Source: Glomus cerebriforme (taxonomy: Eukaryota; Glomeromycota; Glomeromycetes; Glomerales; Glomeraceae). Taken from it: a stretch of 23,230 nucleotides of DNA. The translations under genes were made by a program, and so were the position numbers. Below the pieces are notes generated by a model that was not told the origin of the DNA, did not search any database, and was given only the letters and a program-made list of their open reading frames with translations. The DNA is taken from the NCBI GenBank assembly GCA_003550305.1, contig QKYT01000103.1, forward strand, positions 80,061 to 103,290, given 5' to 3'. How positions within the stretch are numbered: position 1 is the first letter of the stretch; each line of letters begins with the position of its first letter. Of this stretch, positions 1 to 9,606 are shown piece by piece.

Positions 1-28
1 GTTTCACAACATTTCACGTGATTTGATA

Positions 29-74
29 AATTTTGGCCAGAATTATAAAATTTTTGCTAATTCTGGCCAAAATT
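29..74. repeat. Inverted repeat with 17-bp perfect arms around GGCC
   Basis: The arms are 29-45 and 58-74 and are perfect reverse complements, separated by 12 nt. Each arm carries TTTTGGCCAGAATTA or its complement. The same GGCC core flanked by AATT recurs at 1228-1245, 1342-1357, about 1361-1376 and about 17620-17652, so this is one member of a dispersed repeat family and probably a transposon or MITE remnant. An N lies just downstream at 82. Confidence 0.6.
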
Positions 75-1227
75 AAAATTCNGAATATTTGAATTTACTA
101 ATAATATAATCTGATTTCAAACTTTTATAGTTGTTGATAGATTTGTTTTCAGAAAAAAATAAGCCACAAAAATTGTTCTGCATGTCTTAAAGTTTCATAA
201 TTGTGGCTTATATTTTTTATAACATTTGAATGTTTAGAAGTATAAAGTTTCAAAATTAGGTAAAATCTATGTAGAGTATAGATGACGCGCACTGTAAGAA
301 TATGTAAAAATATATAGTAAAAAAGCAATCTAAAGGTTTGATGACCTATTTTAATAATATTTATCTCAGAATTTCTCTTTATTTTAAATTCTATAACAAA
401 CTTTTGCGATTTACTATTATTTTTTTCAACTATAATTTATTTATTCAGAGATTTGTTTTACAAATAAAACTTTTTATTTTTATTATCAGAAATATAACTA
501 ATAAACCAAAGAATGTTTCTATACTAATGCTTACAGAACATACCAGTTTTTCATTTGTCTAAACCATTTATACTAACTATGATTCAGTTTTATTTGTTCC
601 ATATATATTCTAAATAAAATAAAATGATTATCAGTTATACTTACATGATATATTAAGATGCTTGATATATTATATAAATCAAAACTATATCAAGTTATCT
701 AATTTTTTATATAGTTAATATTTTAGAGTCTAAATTTGATAAATGTAATTTTTATAATAAATTACTTTAAAAAACAGTCTATTTATTTTTAGATATCCAG
801 ATTGAACAACTTCTTCTTTCTTAAATATTTTATACTCATTAGTTTATTTCTTCAAAATATATTTACAAAGTTACAAAACCTTTATTTACATTTTACATTT
901 ACTAATAAGTTATTTTACAATTTTACTTTTAAGTAGTTTTTGAGCATTTTTCTATCTTGAGGTCTGATTTTTTTTAGATATTTTATAATTAATGTAAAAA
1001 ATTGTCATGTAACTTTGTTAATAAAGTTGTATTCTTAATCTTAATATGTTTTTTTTCAAAATGCGGAATTATTAAAACTGTACATCTAACTGAACATGAA
1101 ATATAATAATGTAATGGGTCATTATATAAAAATTATAAAAAAAATTAATTGATATTATATTTGTAGGGTAAGCATGACTGCATGAGGGAGAGACATTTAT
1201 ATATTGCCAGGAATTTTCCTAATTCGG

Positions 1228-1376
1228 TAATTCCGGCCGAAATTAAGAAATTTCCTTTTTTGGGAGTCTCGTATAACATTCTGAAGAGAAACAAAATCGC
1301 CTTTTTGGTTCGTGTAACGTTACCTAAGCATCCAAAATAGAAATTCTGGCCAGAATTAATTTTTCGGCCAAAATTA
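1228..1376. repeat. Dispersed repeat bounded by GGCC palindromes
   Basis: Position 1228-1245 is an 18-bp palindrome with one mismatch, and 1342-1357 is a perfect 16-bp palindrome (AATTCTGGCCAGAATT). A third related copy (TTTTCGGCCAAAATTA) follows at 1361-1376. The roughly 95 bp between the palindromes is less AT-rich than its surroundings. The layout resembles a small non-autonomous element whose ends are the palindromes. A 120-codon minus-strand ORF that overlaps it (1145-1507) has no protein-like signature and is treated as chance. Confidence 0.5.
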
Positions 1377-1734
1377 ATGGATGTGACGATTAACATATGA
1401 CAAATAGCTAGGATTTCAATAGTAAAAATGAAAATCAGAGGGTGTGACACGGGGGTGACAAATTGGAGGCGATGAATAATCAATAATGATGTTCGCGAGA
1501 TATACATTTGCCCATATTTGTATTATCGTAATATTAAAATTTTAACTTTATTATAAAAAAATATTAATTAATAATTTTTATTATGTAACTTGTTTGATTT
1601 ACATAGTATACTGTATTGAGCACCCCAATGATACATGCAGTGTCAGAACATTAACCTCCTGTCGACATTTTATGTTGTTTACATTCCATGATGCTGGTGA
1701 GTGGTGATGCTGTTGTAGCCCAAATCGACTTATA

Positions 1735-1837
1735 TCCCAAATCAACCCATCGGCCTAAATTAGAAAAGTATCGTTGGTACTGTCTTAAGGCATTATTGTA
1801 ATGGGCCGATGATTTAGGTCGATGGGTTGATTTGGGA
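1735..1837. repeat. Long inverted repeat (26-bp arms, one mismatch)
   Basis: The arm at 1735-1760 (TCCCAAATCAACCCATCGG...) is the reverse complement of 1812-1837 except for one C/T difference. A 51-nt loop separates them. The arms are richer in G+C than their surroundings. The structure could be a MITE-like remnant or a foldback in a transcript. No target-site duplication was recognised. Confidence 0.65.
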
Positions 1838-2032
1838 CATGGTAAAGTTTGGTCTACAACAATGCTAATAAGACCTGAACGAAAAATTATCGCAAATTCA
1901 CAGTCACAGCTGAAAAAATTTACATACCTTAATTACTTATTCGTCTCGTCCGTCTCCAATACTTTAGTATTTTTTTATACTACAGTATGAAAATAATGAT
2001 ATTTTGCTTTGATGAATCATAAATTTAGATAT

Positions 2033-2114
2033 AGATGAGATATTGGAACTCTATAAAATGATGATATATCAATAATGATAAAGATGAGATATCAGAACTC
2101 TATGAAATAACGAT
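2033..2114. repeat. Two-copy direct repeat, 49-nt period
   Basis: The block AGATGAGATATTGGAACTCT at 2033-2052 recurs at 2082-2101 as AGATGAGATATCAGAACTCT. The following ATGAAATAA/CGAT-type sequence is also shared. The intervening sequence is related to TGAT(G/A)AT runs. This is a small degenerate tandem duplication in non-coding DNA. Confidence 0.5.
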
Positions 2115-2580
2115 GCCTCAAAATACACTAATTATAGTAAAAAAAAAAGAATTTTTTTTCTTTGTCTTTCATTTTATGCACTTTTGTGGATTAATCCATA
2201 AATGAAAGAAATTTTTTATTTGCATATGACTTTTTAATGAATCACCTTTATTTGTCTTTTATTTGCGTATGAAAAAGCATAATCAATATCACATGCTCTA
2301 TATATACATTAGGCTTTTTTATAAATACTCAAAGTCAATTGAACTGACAGACAAATTTTGGGGTGCAATATTTCATAAATCCGCTGTGATGTCAAAACTT
2401 TATTTAAATGTGAGTTTCTAAAACTTTCTTTTTTTTTTTTAACCAGAGTTTCATTTTGCTCAAATATTTTTATAAAGTGAGTATCTATTTACAAAAGTTT
2501 CATAAGTCTATTTTTTCGTTATGGAATGACTATTCCTTTATTTACTTATAATTACACCTTTAATTGCAAGCTTAAAGAAA

Positions 2581-3081
2581 ATGAAATATTGTTCAAAGTG
2601 TCAAGATTATAAGTATGTTACTAATAGCGATAATTACTGCCCAACATGCGGAACTGCCTTCGGTACATTAGCTAAAACCTCATTCGGAGACGTCGTAAAT
2701 ATCATTAATAAATCAGCCGAGCACATTGGTCGAATATGCTGATAAAATTAGTGGTGAAGGTAAAGTTAAAATGAGTACGCAAGTAGGAGATGTTAAAATA
2801 TCTACTTCATATACTCCAAGTCCCAAAAAACGAGCAGAAGTGTTACAAGCACGGTTAAGGGTACAAATGGCACTAAGCAGAATAAATGCGATGAACAATA
2901 GCAAATAATTGAAAATTCTTGAAATATTGCCCGCTGTTTAACCGGATTAAAAGAAAAACATGGTCTTAAAAATGAAGAATTAAGGGAATTTACCACAAAA
3001 ACTTCAAATACTCAAAAAATAATGGACGCTCAAAAATTTTCTGTTGTGTTATCAGTTAATTTTATTCATGACAATATATGA
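2581..3081 (+). pseudogene. Zinc-ribbon small protein gene, frame-broken
   Basis: A start codon at 2581 opens a reading frame that begins M-K-Y-C-S-K-C and continues with Y-C-P-T-C-G. This gives two CxxC knuckles at residues 4/7 and 20/23, the geometry of a short N-terminal zinc ribbon. The frame stops at 2734-2736. Coding-like sequence then continues without a gap in the +1 frame (V-E-Y-A-D-K-I-S-G-E..., ending ...N-A-M-N-N-S-K at 2906-2908). It then returns to the original frame from 2911 (E-N-S-stop-N-I-A-R-C-L-T-G-L-K-E-K...) and ends at 3079-3081. Two single-base frame changes plus one TGA suggest a decayed gene of about 165 codons. Draft sequence errors or an unseen intron are alternatives, but I found no GT...AG intron of credible length that restores the frame. 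The protein family beyond the zinc ribbon is not recognised. Confidence 0.5.
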
Positions 3082-3972
3082 ATTATACAGTATATATTAA
3101 GGATAGTAAACAGACTTAATACTTCTTTTTATATGTATTTATGAAATTTTATAATAAAAGTAGCCATTTTCGCAGGTATTATGATATGTACACATGTTTA
3201 AAAATTCAAAAAGAGGTCTTTATTATATTTTTTAGCAAAGTAATACATGAGAAATGGCAGGCTGGGCTGGCTAAATAGAGAAGCAGAAGGAATAAAGCGA
3301 GAAAAAAACAATGCCTGCCAAGCCCCCATATGATGGCAGTTCCTTCCCACTACAGTGCGTTACCCTATACTCAACTTTTAGAAAATTTAAATAATTTATA
3401 ATCCAGTGATTGGATTTTAATTAAATAAAAAAATCGTGTTTAACCTACAAAGTTTAAAAACAAATTTCTTGGAACAATAACCAAATTCTGATAAAAAGAA
3501 AAGAGTTCATTAAATGACACCGAACACGTAGGTGTAAAAAAATGGTAAGAATGTGAAAAATAGAATTTTACGTACTGTATTTATAATTGCTCACAAAAAT
3601 AAAACTAAAAGTTCAAAACTTTATTCCCGTTAACAATATGTGTATCATGTTTCATTATTATTATTAGAACTTTTTAGGAAATAAGACAATCATCCTTTCC
3701 ATGATTTTTTTTAGCCGACTGTAAGCTAACCATATTAAATCATTATTTTTTGAAATCTGAATGATAACTATTTTAGTTGACCATTTTTGAGTTGTGCAAA
3801 AAACTAGAATTAGAATTATGTTTAACGTTGGATGTAATTGTTTCTCGAATTGGAAATAATAAGCTTGTTTTACATGCAGCATTTATTTATTATATTTATT
3901 ATTTATACATTCTTAAATTTTTAAATTTTTTTTCTCATAATAACCGATTCTAAACTCAAGACTTCCAACAAG
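3082..3972. other. Intergenic region, no gene seen
   Basis: AT-rich spacer between the zinc-ribbon pseudogene and the kinase gene. A locally GC-richer patch at 3250-3360 contains an 8-bp inverted repeat, TGGCAGGC (3255-3262) and GCCTGCCA (3313-3320). The final ~300 bases must contain the kinase promoter, but no clear core element is recognisable. Short ORFs here, such as 3664-3882 on the minus strand, look like chance. Confidence 0.5.
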
Positions 3973-5754
3973 ATGGACAAAACGGACTCGGATACAGAAC
4001 TCGATATTGTTAAGCAAGGTCTACCTAGTCGCACCGCTGGTTCCTTAGATCCCTCAACCAGTAGTTACTCTCTTTGTGGGACTTCAACTAGCACCATCTC
4101 CGAAACTCTCATATCCGAATTAGATACTCAGAAACTCGCACAAGGATGTCTCGAACGCTACGCCGATGAAGCAGGTGATAGTCGTTATGCGAGCAAAAAA
4201 AGTTCTATTACCGACTCTGTTGACTTCATCTCCACTGACTCCGCGTTAGAGACTGAGACCATACGTTTACGAGAAAAGATTATACACAAAGCAATTAAAA
4301 ATATAAAGAGCTCTATGCAAGTTGACCTATGCTTCGTGCTGGACTGCACGGGTTCCATGTCAAGTTATATCACTGCCGCCAAGAACTGTATCCAGCAAGT
4401 GGTAGAACACATGGAAAGCACAAATCCTAACATCAAACTTTGGATTGGTTTCTGCGGCTATCGTGACCATTGTGATGGCTCTGATCGCTTACAAATTTTC
4501 GAATTCACTGACTCATACTCAAAATTCAAAAGCTATCTCTCAGACCAAGTAGAAGCTACTGGTGGTGGTGATGGACCAGAAGACGTCTTAGGCGGTCTCG
4601 ATGCTGCCGTAAATAAAATGAAATGGTCTCATAGAACCCGCATTCTTCTTCACTTATGTGATGCTCCACCACACGGTCGTCATTTCACTAGTCAACATGA
4701 TAACTATCCGGATGGCGACCCAAATGGTTTAACCGCAGAAAGTGTGTTAAAGGACATTAAATCAGCAGAGCTGCTTTATTATTTCGGAAAGATTACAAAT
4801 CAAACCGATAAGATGATCAATATATTCCAGAGTATAATCGGAGAATTCCCAGTGTTTGATCTCGACACTGATGGAAAGGATCCGAAGGCATTAACTGCAA
4901 AACTCTTCGAGGCTATCTGTTCGTCCATAACTTCCTCCGTCACATTGACCAGCATTACGGACGAGAATGTTTACGAACGCAGAAAAAAGAATCTTGAAAA
5001 GGACTCACGCGAACCTGATTGGGATACTCTTCCGGTCAAAACTGGAAAACTTTTGCATTATCTTCCTCCAAAAACTCTGGCTGACATCAAGGACCCAAAA
5101 TATTTCAAAAATAAATCGAACCTCATTCTCCGAAAATTCTCTTACAAACATGCCCCGAAACCATTTTCTTCAGGCGCAGAACGATATGCTTATTTTGCTC
5201 TCGATGTCACTCATAAGCTGACTGAGAATATTGTTATAAAAGAATGTATCGACCTTGGAAAAAAAGCGAACTCTCTTGAACGATACCTCGAAATGATAGA
5301 AGTCTCGACCGTCGCTTATTTCCTCTCAGCGGAGTTCAATTCAGTTGCTAAAAAATCTGGTATCAAGAAGAAAGTGAATTTCCTCAAACCGCAAGCCTTG
5401 CGCCATAAAGATGATTCTGGTGTTCAATGCTATGCTGTAGAACCGAAATTTCGCGATGATAAGTTTAAACGGTTTAATGTGAACAGAGGAGTGATTAAAG
5501 AATATCATTCCACCCTTGAAGCATTCGCTCATTTCACTTATGAACATACAGGAGGTTATTTAGTGGTTACTGATCTACAAGGAGTAGAACTTGAAAATAA
5601 ATTTTTGCTAACAGATCCGGCGATACATTGTACGGATCGCTTAAGATTTGGGAGAACAAATCTCGGAAAAAGAGGCATCAAGGATTGTTTCCTAGCAAAT
5701 CATAAGTGTGGCAATGTTTGCGAGAAATTGGGTTTGACTAGGATAAGCAGATGA
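3973..5754 (+). CDS. vWA-domain alpha-type protein kinase (VwkA-like)
   Basis: Intact 593-residue intronless ORF, predicted to be an atypical (alpha-family) Ser/Thr kinase joined to a von Willebrand A domain. Residues 1-115 are Ser/Thr/Asp-rich and probably disordered. The vWA domain starts near 117; the MIDAS-like metal site D-C-T-G-S is at 124-128, with G-G-G-D-G-P-E-D at 197-204 and C-D-A-P-P-H-G at 229-235. The alpha-kinase domain spans about 385-590. It shows a Gly-containing S-S-G-A-E-R-Y-A-Y (399-407), a likely ATP-contacting lysine in V-I-K-E (K423), F-A-H-F-T-Y-E (518-524), D-L-Q-G (534-537), T-D-P-A-I-H-C (547-553) and G-R-T-N-L-G (560-565). The zinc-site pattern H-K-C-G-N-V-C (577-583) closes the fold, so all key residues appear present. 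This order matches the Dictyostelium VwkA/fungal vWA-kinase family; the substrate is unknown. Codon use is visibly more C/G-ending than in neighbouring genes. The start is the first ATG after an AT-rich leader. Confidence 0.9.
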   Translation: MDKTDSDTELDIVKQGLPSRTAGSLDPSTSSYSLCGTSTSTISETLISELDTQKLAQGCLERYADEAGDSRYASKKSSITDSVDFISTDSALETETIRLREKIIHKAIKNIKSSMQVDLCFVLDCTGSMSSYITAAKNCIQQVVEHMESTNPNIKLWIGFCGYRDHCDGSDRLQIFEFTDSYSKFKSYLSDQVEATGGGDGPEDVLGGLDAAVNKMKWSHRTRILLHLCDAPPHGRHFTSQHDNYPDGDPNGLTAESVLKDIKSAELLYYFGKITNQTDKMINIFQSIIGEFPVFDLDTDGKDPKALTAKLFEAICSSITSSVTLTSITDENVYERRKKNLEKDSREPDWDTLPVKTGKLLHYLPPKTLADIKDPKYFKNKSNLILRKFSYKHAPKPFSSGAERYAYFALDVTHKLTENIVIKECIDLGKKANSLERYLEMIEVSTVAYFLSAEFNSVAKKSGIKKKVNFLKPQALRHKDDSGVQCYAVEPKFRDDKFKRFNVNRGVIKEYHSTLEAFAHFTYEHTGGYLVVTDLQGVELENKFLLTDPAIHCTDRLRFGRTNLGKRGIKDCFLANHKCGNVCEKLGLTRISR

Positions 5755-7022
5755 AGTTTTGGTTCTGTGTTCTTTGCAGTATTATATATAAAGCTTTATT
5801 GTATGTTTTTTTTAGCAATAAAAAAACAATTTGCGTTGTCATAATAAAGAAAATGATGATTCATTTCAGTCCTAAAGTATATTTTTTAATATTTGTAAAT
5901 TGTTAAATGTGCCGGTGAATTAAATAATTATAAAACAAATCAAAAATATAATCGGTGTATTCGTTGAAGGTGCATTTTTTTTTACTAGAATTAATATTTG
6001 AAATTTCTAATTTTGCATTTACTTTTTTTAGTAAGTTGCCCGTTATTGTTGTTTCAATACCGGTAGTGTTTCTGGCAATTATTGATACCTACCTTAAAAT
6101 ATTGAAAACTCAAATTGATAAATAATTGTACTACAATAATTCAAAAAAAAAATCTTGTTTCAATTTATCAAATATTATTGAAGTATCTGGAAATAAAATG
6201 AAAATGTAAGAGAAGCTATCGTCAATAATATTAAATCGCATAATAAATTATCACATTTTCCAGAACCAATCATTCTCTCATTGAAGAAATCATGAATTTT
6301 GGTTTTCTACGTCTCCTTCGTATTCAACTTACGAAATCTTACGATATCTTGTAACGATTTAATTATATTTTATTAGATAATTGTGAAGGACTTTCAAGCA
6401 AAATTCTTTATTCTCATTTCTTTCTTCGTATATTGATCATTAATTCTCAACAGCAAGACCTTTGTTAAGAAAGTTTGGTAAAATTAAAAATGTTTGGGTC
6501 TTAGTATTTACGATCATAGAAATTAAGTTTTATCCTCACGTTAAATAATAGATTGACTTAATAAAAGAATGAAAGAATCTTGGAGAATTATAATTAAATC
6601 TGTTTACTTTGTAGAAATATTTCACTTCCATCGAGTTAGTAAAAACTATTATTACGAGAAATGAAGAAATCATTTTTGAATGAGAAAAACACGAATGACG
6701 AATATCAATAGAGTTATAAATTATGACGTTCATTACGCGAAAAATTCTTTACAATATAATTACATTCCATAATCATTTGCAAAATCATTCACATAAAAAT
6801 AAGCGTCTTTTAGAAATCAGAAATATCTTGAATATATATATACTGTATATGTATGTAAATAATGATAAAAGTAAGTCATTTATAAGTTTACAACACCAAC
6901 AGTCGATTTTATTGATAAAATGATAGTTGTGATGCATATGTATATCAATATAAGAAAAAGTATATATATAATCAATAATACACGTTCTTTTCTTTTCATC
7001 CAATGTTTATCCCATTTCTTCA
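5755..7022. other. Intergenic region, no gene seen
   Basis: Strongly AT-rich spacer holding the kinase 3' end and the upstream region of the small membrane-protein gene. The only open frames (such as 6536-6733 minus and 6723-6923 plus) are low-complexity Ile/Asn/Tyr-rich and overlap one another on opposite strands, as expected for AT-rich non-coding DNA. Several TATA-like tracts sit at 6830-6975, so no single core promoter can be picked. Confidence 0.55.
5817..5848 (+). terminator. Candidate poly(A) signals of the kinase gene
   Basis: Two AATAAA hexamers (5817-5822 and 5843-5848) lie 63 and 89 nt after the kinase stop codon, in a T-rich context typical of fungal 3' ends. Assignment is by position and motif only. 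Confidence 0.45.
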
Positions 7023-7475
7023 ATGTTTAAACTGATGATTTATAAATTTCTTATTTTCGGTATAATACTCTCTTATACTTTGAATCTCGTATTGTCAATG
7101 AGAATACCAGAATTATCAGATAATGATCATATATCATCTTCAACCATAACGAAAGAAGCAGAATTTCGATGTAAATTAATTAGTGGTGATGGTGGTATAA
7201 TAAATAATGGTCCGACTACACTTGAAAATGGTGGCGAACATCATCAATCAACGACAGATTTGGCTGAAAGAATTACCAAAACATCATCACCTAATTATGC
7301 ATCACAATCAGATTCAATAAATTTAATAACTTCATCAGATCCTCGTTTGATGATAACTCCAACTTCTGGAGTATTACAAGATGATGATTATAATTTGGAT
7401 GAAATAAAATTTTATTGGATGGTATTTACTATCGTAGTTTGGGCTATGATTGGATTCGCTGGATTATTATCATAA
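7023..7475 (+). CDS. Small predicted secretory/type I membrane protein, unknown function
   Basis: 150-residue ORF that I do not recognise as a family. Residues 1-25 form a signal peptide: basic start (M-F-K-L-M-I-Y-K), hydrophobic core (F-L-I-F-G-I-I-L-S-Y-T-L) and small residues before a likely cleavage near S25. A polar Ser/Thr/Asn/Asp-rich segment follows (about 27-128) with a single cysteine at 50 and no N-x-S/T glycosylation sequon evident. Residues 130-149 (F-Y-W-M-V-F-T-I-V-V-W-A-M-I-G-F-A-G-L-L) form a strong C-terminal transmembrane segment ending one residue before the stop. The layout implies a short lumenal or extracellular domain with almost no cytosolic tail. A GPI-anchor signal is an alternative, but the segment lacks a clear small-residue omega site. 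The gene converges with the F-box gene at 7537, with a 61-nt gap. A second ATG at 7035 could be used without losing the signal peptide. Confidence 0.7.
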   Translation: MFKLMIYKFLIFGIILSYTLNLVLSMRIPELSDNDHISSSTITKEAEFRCKLISGDGGIINNGPTTLENGGEHHQSTTDLAERITKTSSPNYASQSDSINLITSSDPRLMITPTSGVLQDDDYNLDEIKFYWMVFTIVVWAMIGFAGLLS

Positions 7476-7536
7476 AAGTTAAAACTTTTCACGTATCTAT
7501 ATGTTATTATTAATAAGAAAACATAGTTTATTAATA

Positions 7537-7556
7537 TTAAAATTCCTTACAATATC

Positions 7557-7603
<47 letters not shown>

Positions 7604-9021
7604 GGTGAACTAGTAGTAATATATTTTATATTTAAATTTTTTACAAAAACCTTTTTAGAACAAGAAGTAAATTTATCTTTCCAATCCAATAAATCATTAT
7701 TTATAATGAATAATACAATAATATTCGGACAATAATTTAATATGATATCAATATTTTCCTTATTACAAACCAAATCTATTCCTAAATGATTTAAAGTTGA
7801 ACCAGATTGTTTGAGTAATTTTAATAAAAGATCTCTTGTATTATCATCATTATTTTCACTACAAATTTGTAATTTTTTTAAATTAAAAGTACCAAAATCA
7901 TGATAAAAATCCTTATGAAAACCATTACAATTATATAAATAAAGATTTTTTAAATGATTAAAATTTGATAAAATTTTTAAAGAAAGTTTAGTAAAATGAA
8001 TATTTAATAATTTTAAAGAGAATAAAGTAGATTTATGATAAGAATATAATGATAAAAAAATGGATTCAGAAAAATTATTTTGTAAATTTGATAAATTAAA
8101 TTCAAAAATTTGACGTTGTGATTTAATTATATCAGCTATAGTTTGAACCAAATCAAAATTATAATCATTTGAATCAAAATTAAAATCCAAATGATTAATT
8201 TTTGTAGAATAAATTGAAATAGAATTTAATAAAGATAAAACATTTTTTGATCTAATTTTAATACCTTTAAATTGAAATTTTGTTAAATTTGATAATGTTG
8301 GTTTAATTGTAATATTATTATATCTTTGAATATCTGGTATATCAACAAAATAAGGAAGTCCACCAATGTTATTATAGATATAATCATTAGAAGTTGAGGA
8401 GGAATTAAATAAAAGAAATCTTAATTGAATTGAATTTTGTAAAAATAATTTACATAATGATGAAGCTATTGAATATACTTGATATTTTTCTTGTTGAATA
8501 TTATAATTTTTTGGATATTTTAAACTTATCATCATAAATGAAGTATAAATTGTATTTTCTAAATCACTATATGATAATTCTTTTAAATAAATAGGATAAT
8601 TATATAATGTTTTAAATGAATTTGGAATCATCATATCAAATGGTTGTAATAAAGGATTTAATTTAGAAAATAATAAATAATATTCATCATTATCAAGACA
8701 TGCGATATATGTTCTCAATAATCCATAACATACGTTTGGATCTCTTGATGGAGTATGACGAAAAGTTGTAGATGGAAATAAATCTTTAAATGGATTATTC
8801 CATAATATTGGTATCACATTCTCACACCAATATTTATTTACCAAAAGTAACGTAAAAAGTGATTTTTTGTTATGTGAAATTTGTATTGTATATTTGATTA
8901 TTTTTTGCATACAATCTGGTGGTAATATTATTTGTTTATTAAGTAAATTTTCTTTTGATTTTCCTGGTTTTTTTTTATAAAAAGTTATAATTCTTTTTAT
9001 AATAAAACAGATTGTTGCCAT
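7537..9021 (-). CDS. F-box protein with LRR-like repeats
   Basis: 494-residue ORF, probably a substrate-recognition subunit of an SCF ubiquitin ligase. The F-box occupies about residues 33-78 (L-P-P-D-C-M-Q-K-I...L-L-L-V-N-K-Y-W-C-E-N-V-I-P-I-L-W). It has the same V-N-x-x-W-C...P-x-L-W signature as the gene at 11658-13178. The remainder is rich in Leu/Asn/Ile with repeated L-x-x-L-x-L-x-x-(N/C) blocks, such as L-K-N-L-Y-L-Y-N-C-N-G near residue 360, consistent with degenerate leucine-rich repeats. About 30 extra residues, basic and hydrophobic, precede the F-box, so the start could lie downstream. The C-terminus ends in a poly-Asn run encoded by an ATT/AAT microsatellite and then R-Y-C-K-E-F. 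Substrate and expression are unknown. It is convergent with the small membrane-protein gene. Confidence 0.8.
7558..7603. repeat. ATT trinucleotide microsatellite in coding sequence
   Basis: About 15 ATT/TTA units with one TAG(T) interruption. Read on the minus strand they are AAT codons encoding the poly-Asn tail (N-N-N-T-N-N...) of the F-box protein. The run is nearly pure at the nucleotide level, which points to recent slippage rather than selection on the peptide. Confidence 0.85.
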
Positions 9022-9545
9022 TGTTTTTTTATTTATTTATCTTAAGAAAAATATTGGCGGTGAAAGAAAGAAAGAGAATAAATAAGTTTTAAAGCCACGA
9101 GGTAATTTTGTGGAATAGAGGGCTTATTTATTTGTTTACTAGTTGTCCAATTTTGGTCATCTTATTGATTTTTACCATCTTGGAATTTGAATTGTAAATT
9201 TGTTTCTATTTTTCTGTCCCTCGAAATTAAAGAATCTTCTTATTAGGACGGGAATTAACGATTTTAGATTCTTGTGATCACTCTGTGTCAGTTTTTTCAT
9301 ATTCTTAAATTCTGGAAGGGTAATTAATTTAGATCTCTATTTCAAGCGCATTCGTTATACATGTGCATTGTTTGACGTTTCATCCAATTTGTGTGACTTG
9401 GATCTTCGAATTTGCAATTTTAGGATAGTCTTTGATTTTTTTCCTGATCTAAAGATTTCATATAAATTGTTAAAAGTATACGGTAGTTGAATCGATTCGA
9501 TCAAAAGTCAGATATTAACTATATGTATATATATTTTTTTTTAAC

Positions 9546-9606
9546 AAATACTACCCCGTCTAAAATATATCCGATTTAAAAATTGAATTATACTCGGAGG
9601 TATTTT
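9546..9606. repeat. Possible mini-element with short inverted ends
   Basis: AAATACTACCCCG at 9546-9558 is partly inverted-repeated as CGGAGGTATTTT at 9595-9606. The ends recall the C-rich TIRs of mariner/Stowaway-type MITEs, but the arms are short and imperfect. Weakly supported. Confidence 0.25.

Larger units (their letters stand above)
1..2580. other. Gene-free AT-rich region with dispersed repeats
   Basis: No open reading frame here looks coding on either strand. The stretch is AT-rich with poly-A/T runs. It contains several repeat structures annotated separately: GGCC-centred palindromes near the left edge and at 1228-1380, a 26-bp-arm hairpin at 1735-1837, and a 49-nt-period direct repeat at 2033-2114. 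A short imperfect hairpin (CTTTCATTTTATG / CATAAATGAAAG) lies around 2167-2212. The last 300 bases may include the promoter of the zinc-ribbon gene at 2581, with TATA-like tracts near 2297-2325, but no element can be assigned firmly. Confidence 0.6.

Noticed and set aside
338..562. 74-codon ORF rich in Phe/Ile/Asn
   Set aside because: Typical random frame in AT-rich DNA, with no signal or domain beyond compositional hydrophobicity.
1145..1507. 120-codon minus-strand ORF
   Set aside because: It is translated from the GGCC-palindrome repeat region, has no recognisable domain, and its composition follows the repeat.
1614..2373. GCACCCCAA (about 1620) and TTGGGGTGC (about 2358) as TIRs of a ~750-bp element
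   Set aside because: Only nine bases match and flanking similarity is poor. No target duplication was seen, so chance is plausible.
3250..3360. GC-richer patch considered as a tRNA or other RNA gene
   Set aside because: No cloverleaf, A-box or B-box pattern was found. Only an 8-bp inverted repeat is present.
3973..5754. Horizontal transfer of the kinase as a firm claim
   Set aside because: Codon-use contrast alone cannot distinguish transfer from expression-linked codon bias. A phylogeny is required.
6723..7003. Overlapping ORFs on both strands upstream of the small membrane protein
   Set aside because: They are low-complexity, overlap in antisense and occupy the likely promoter region.
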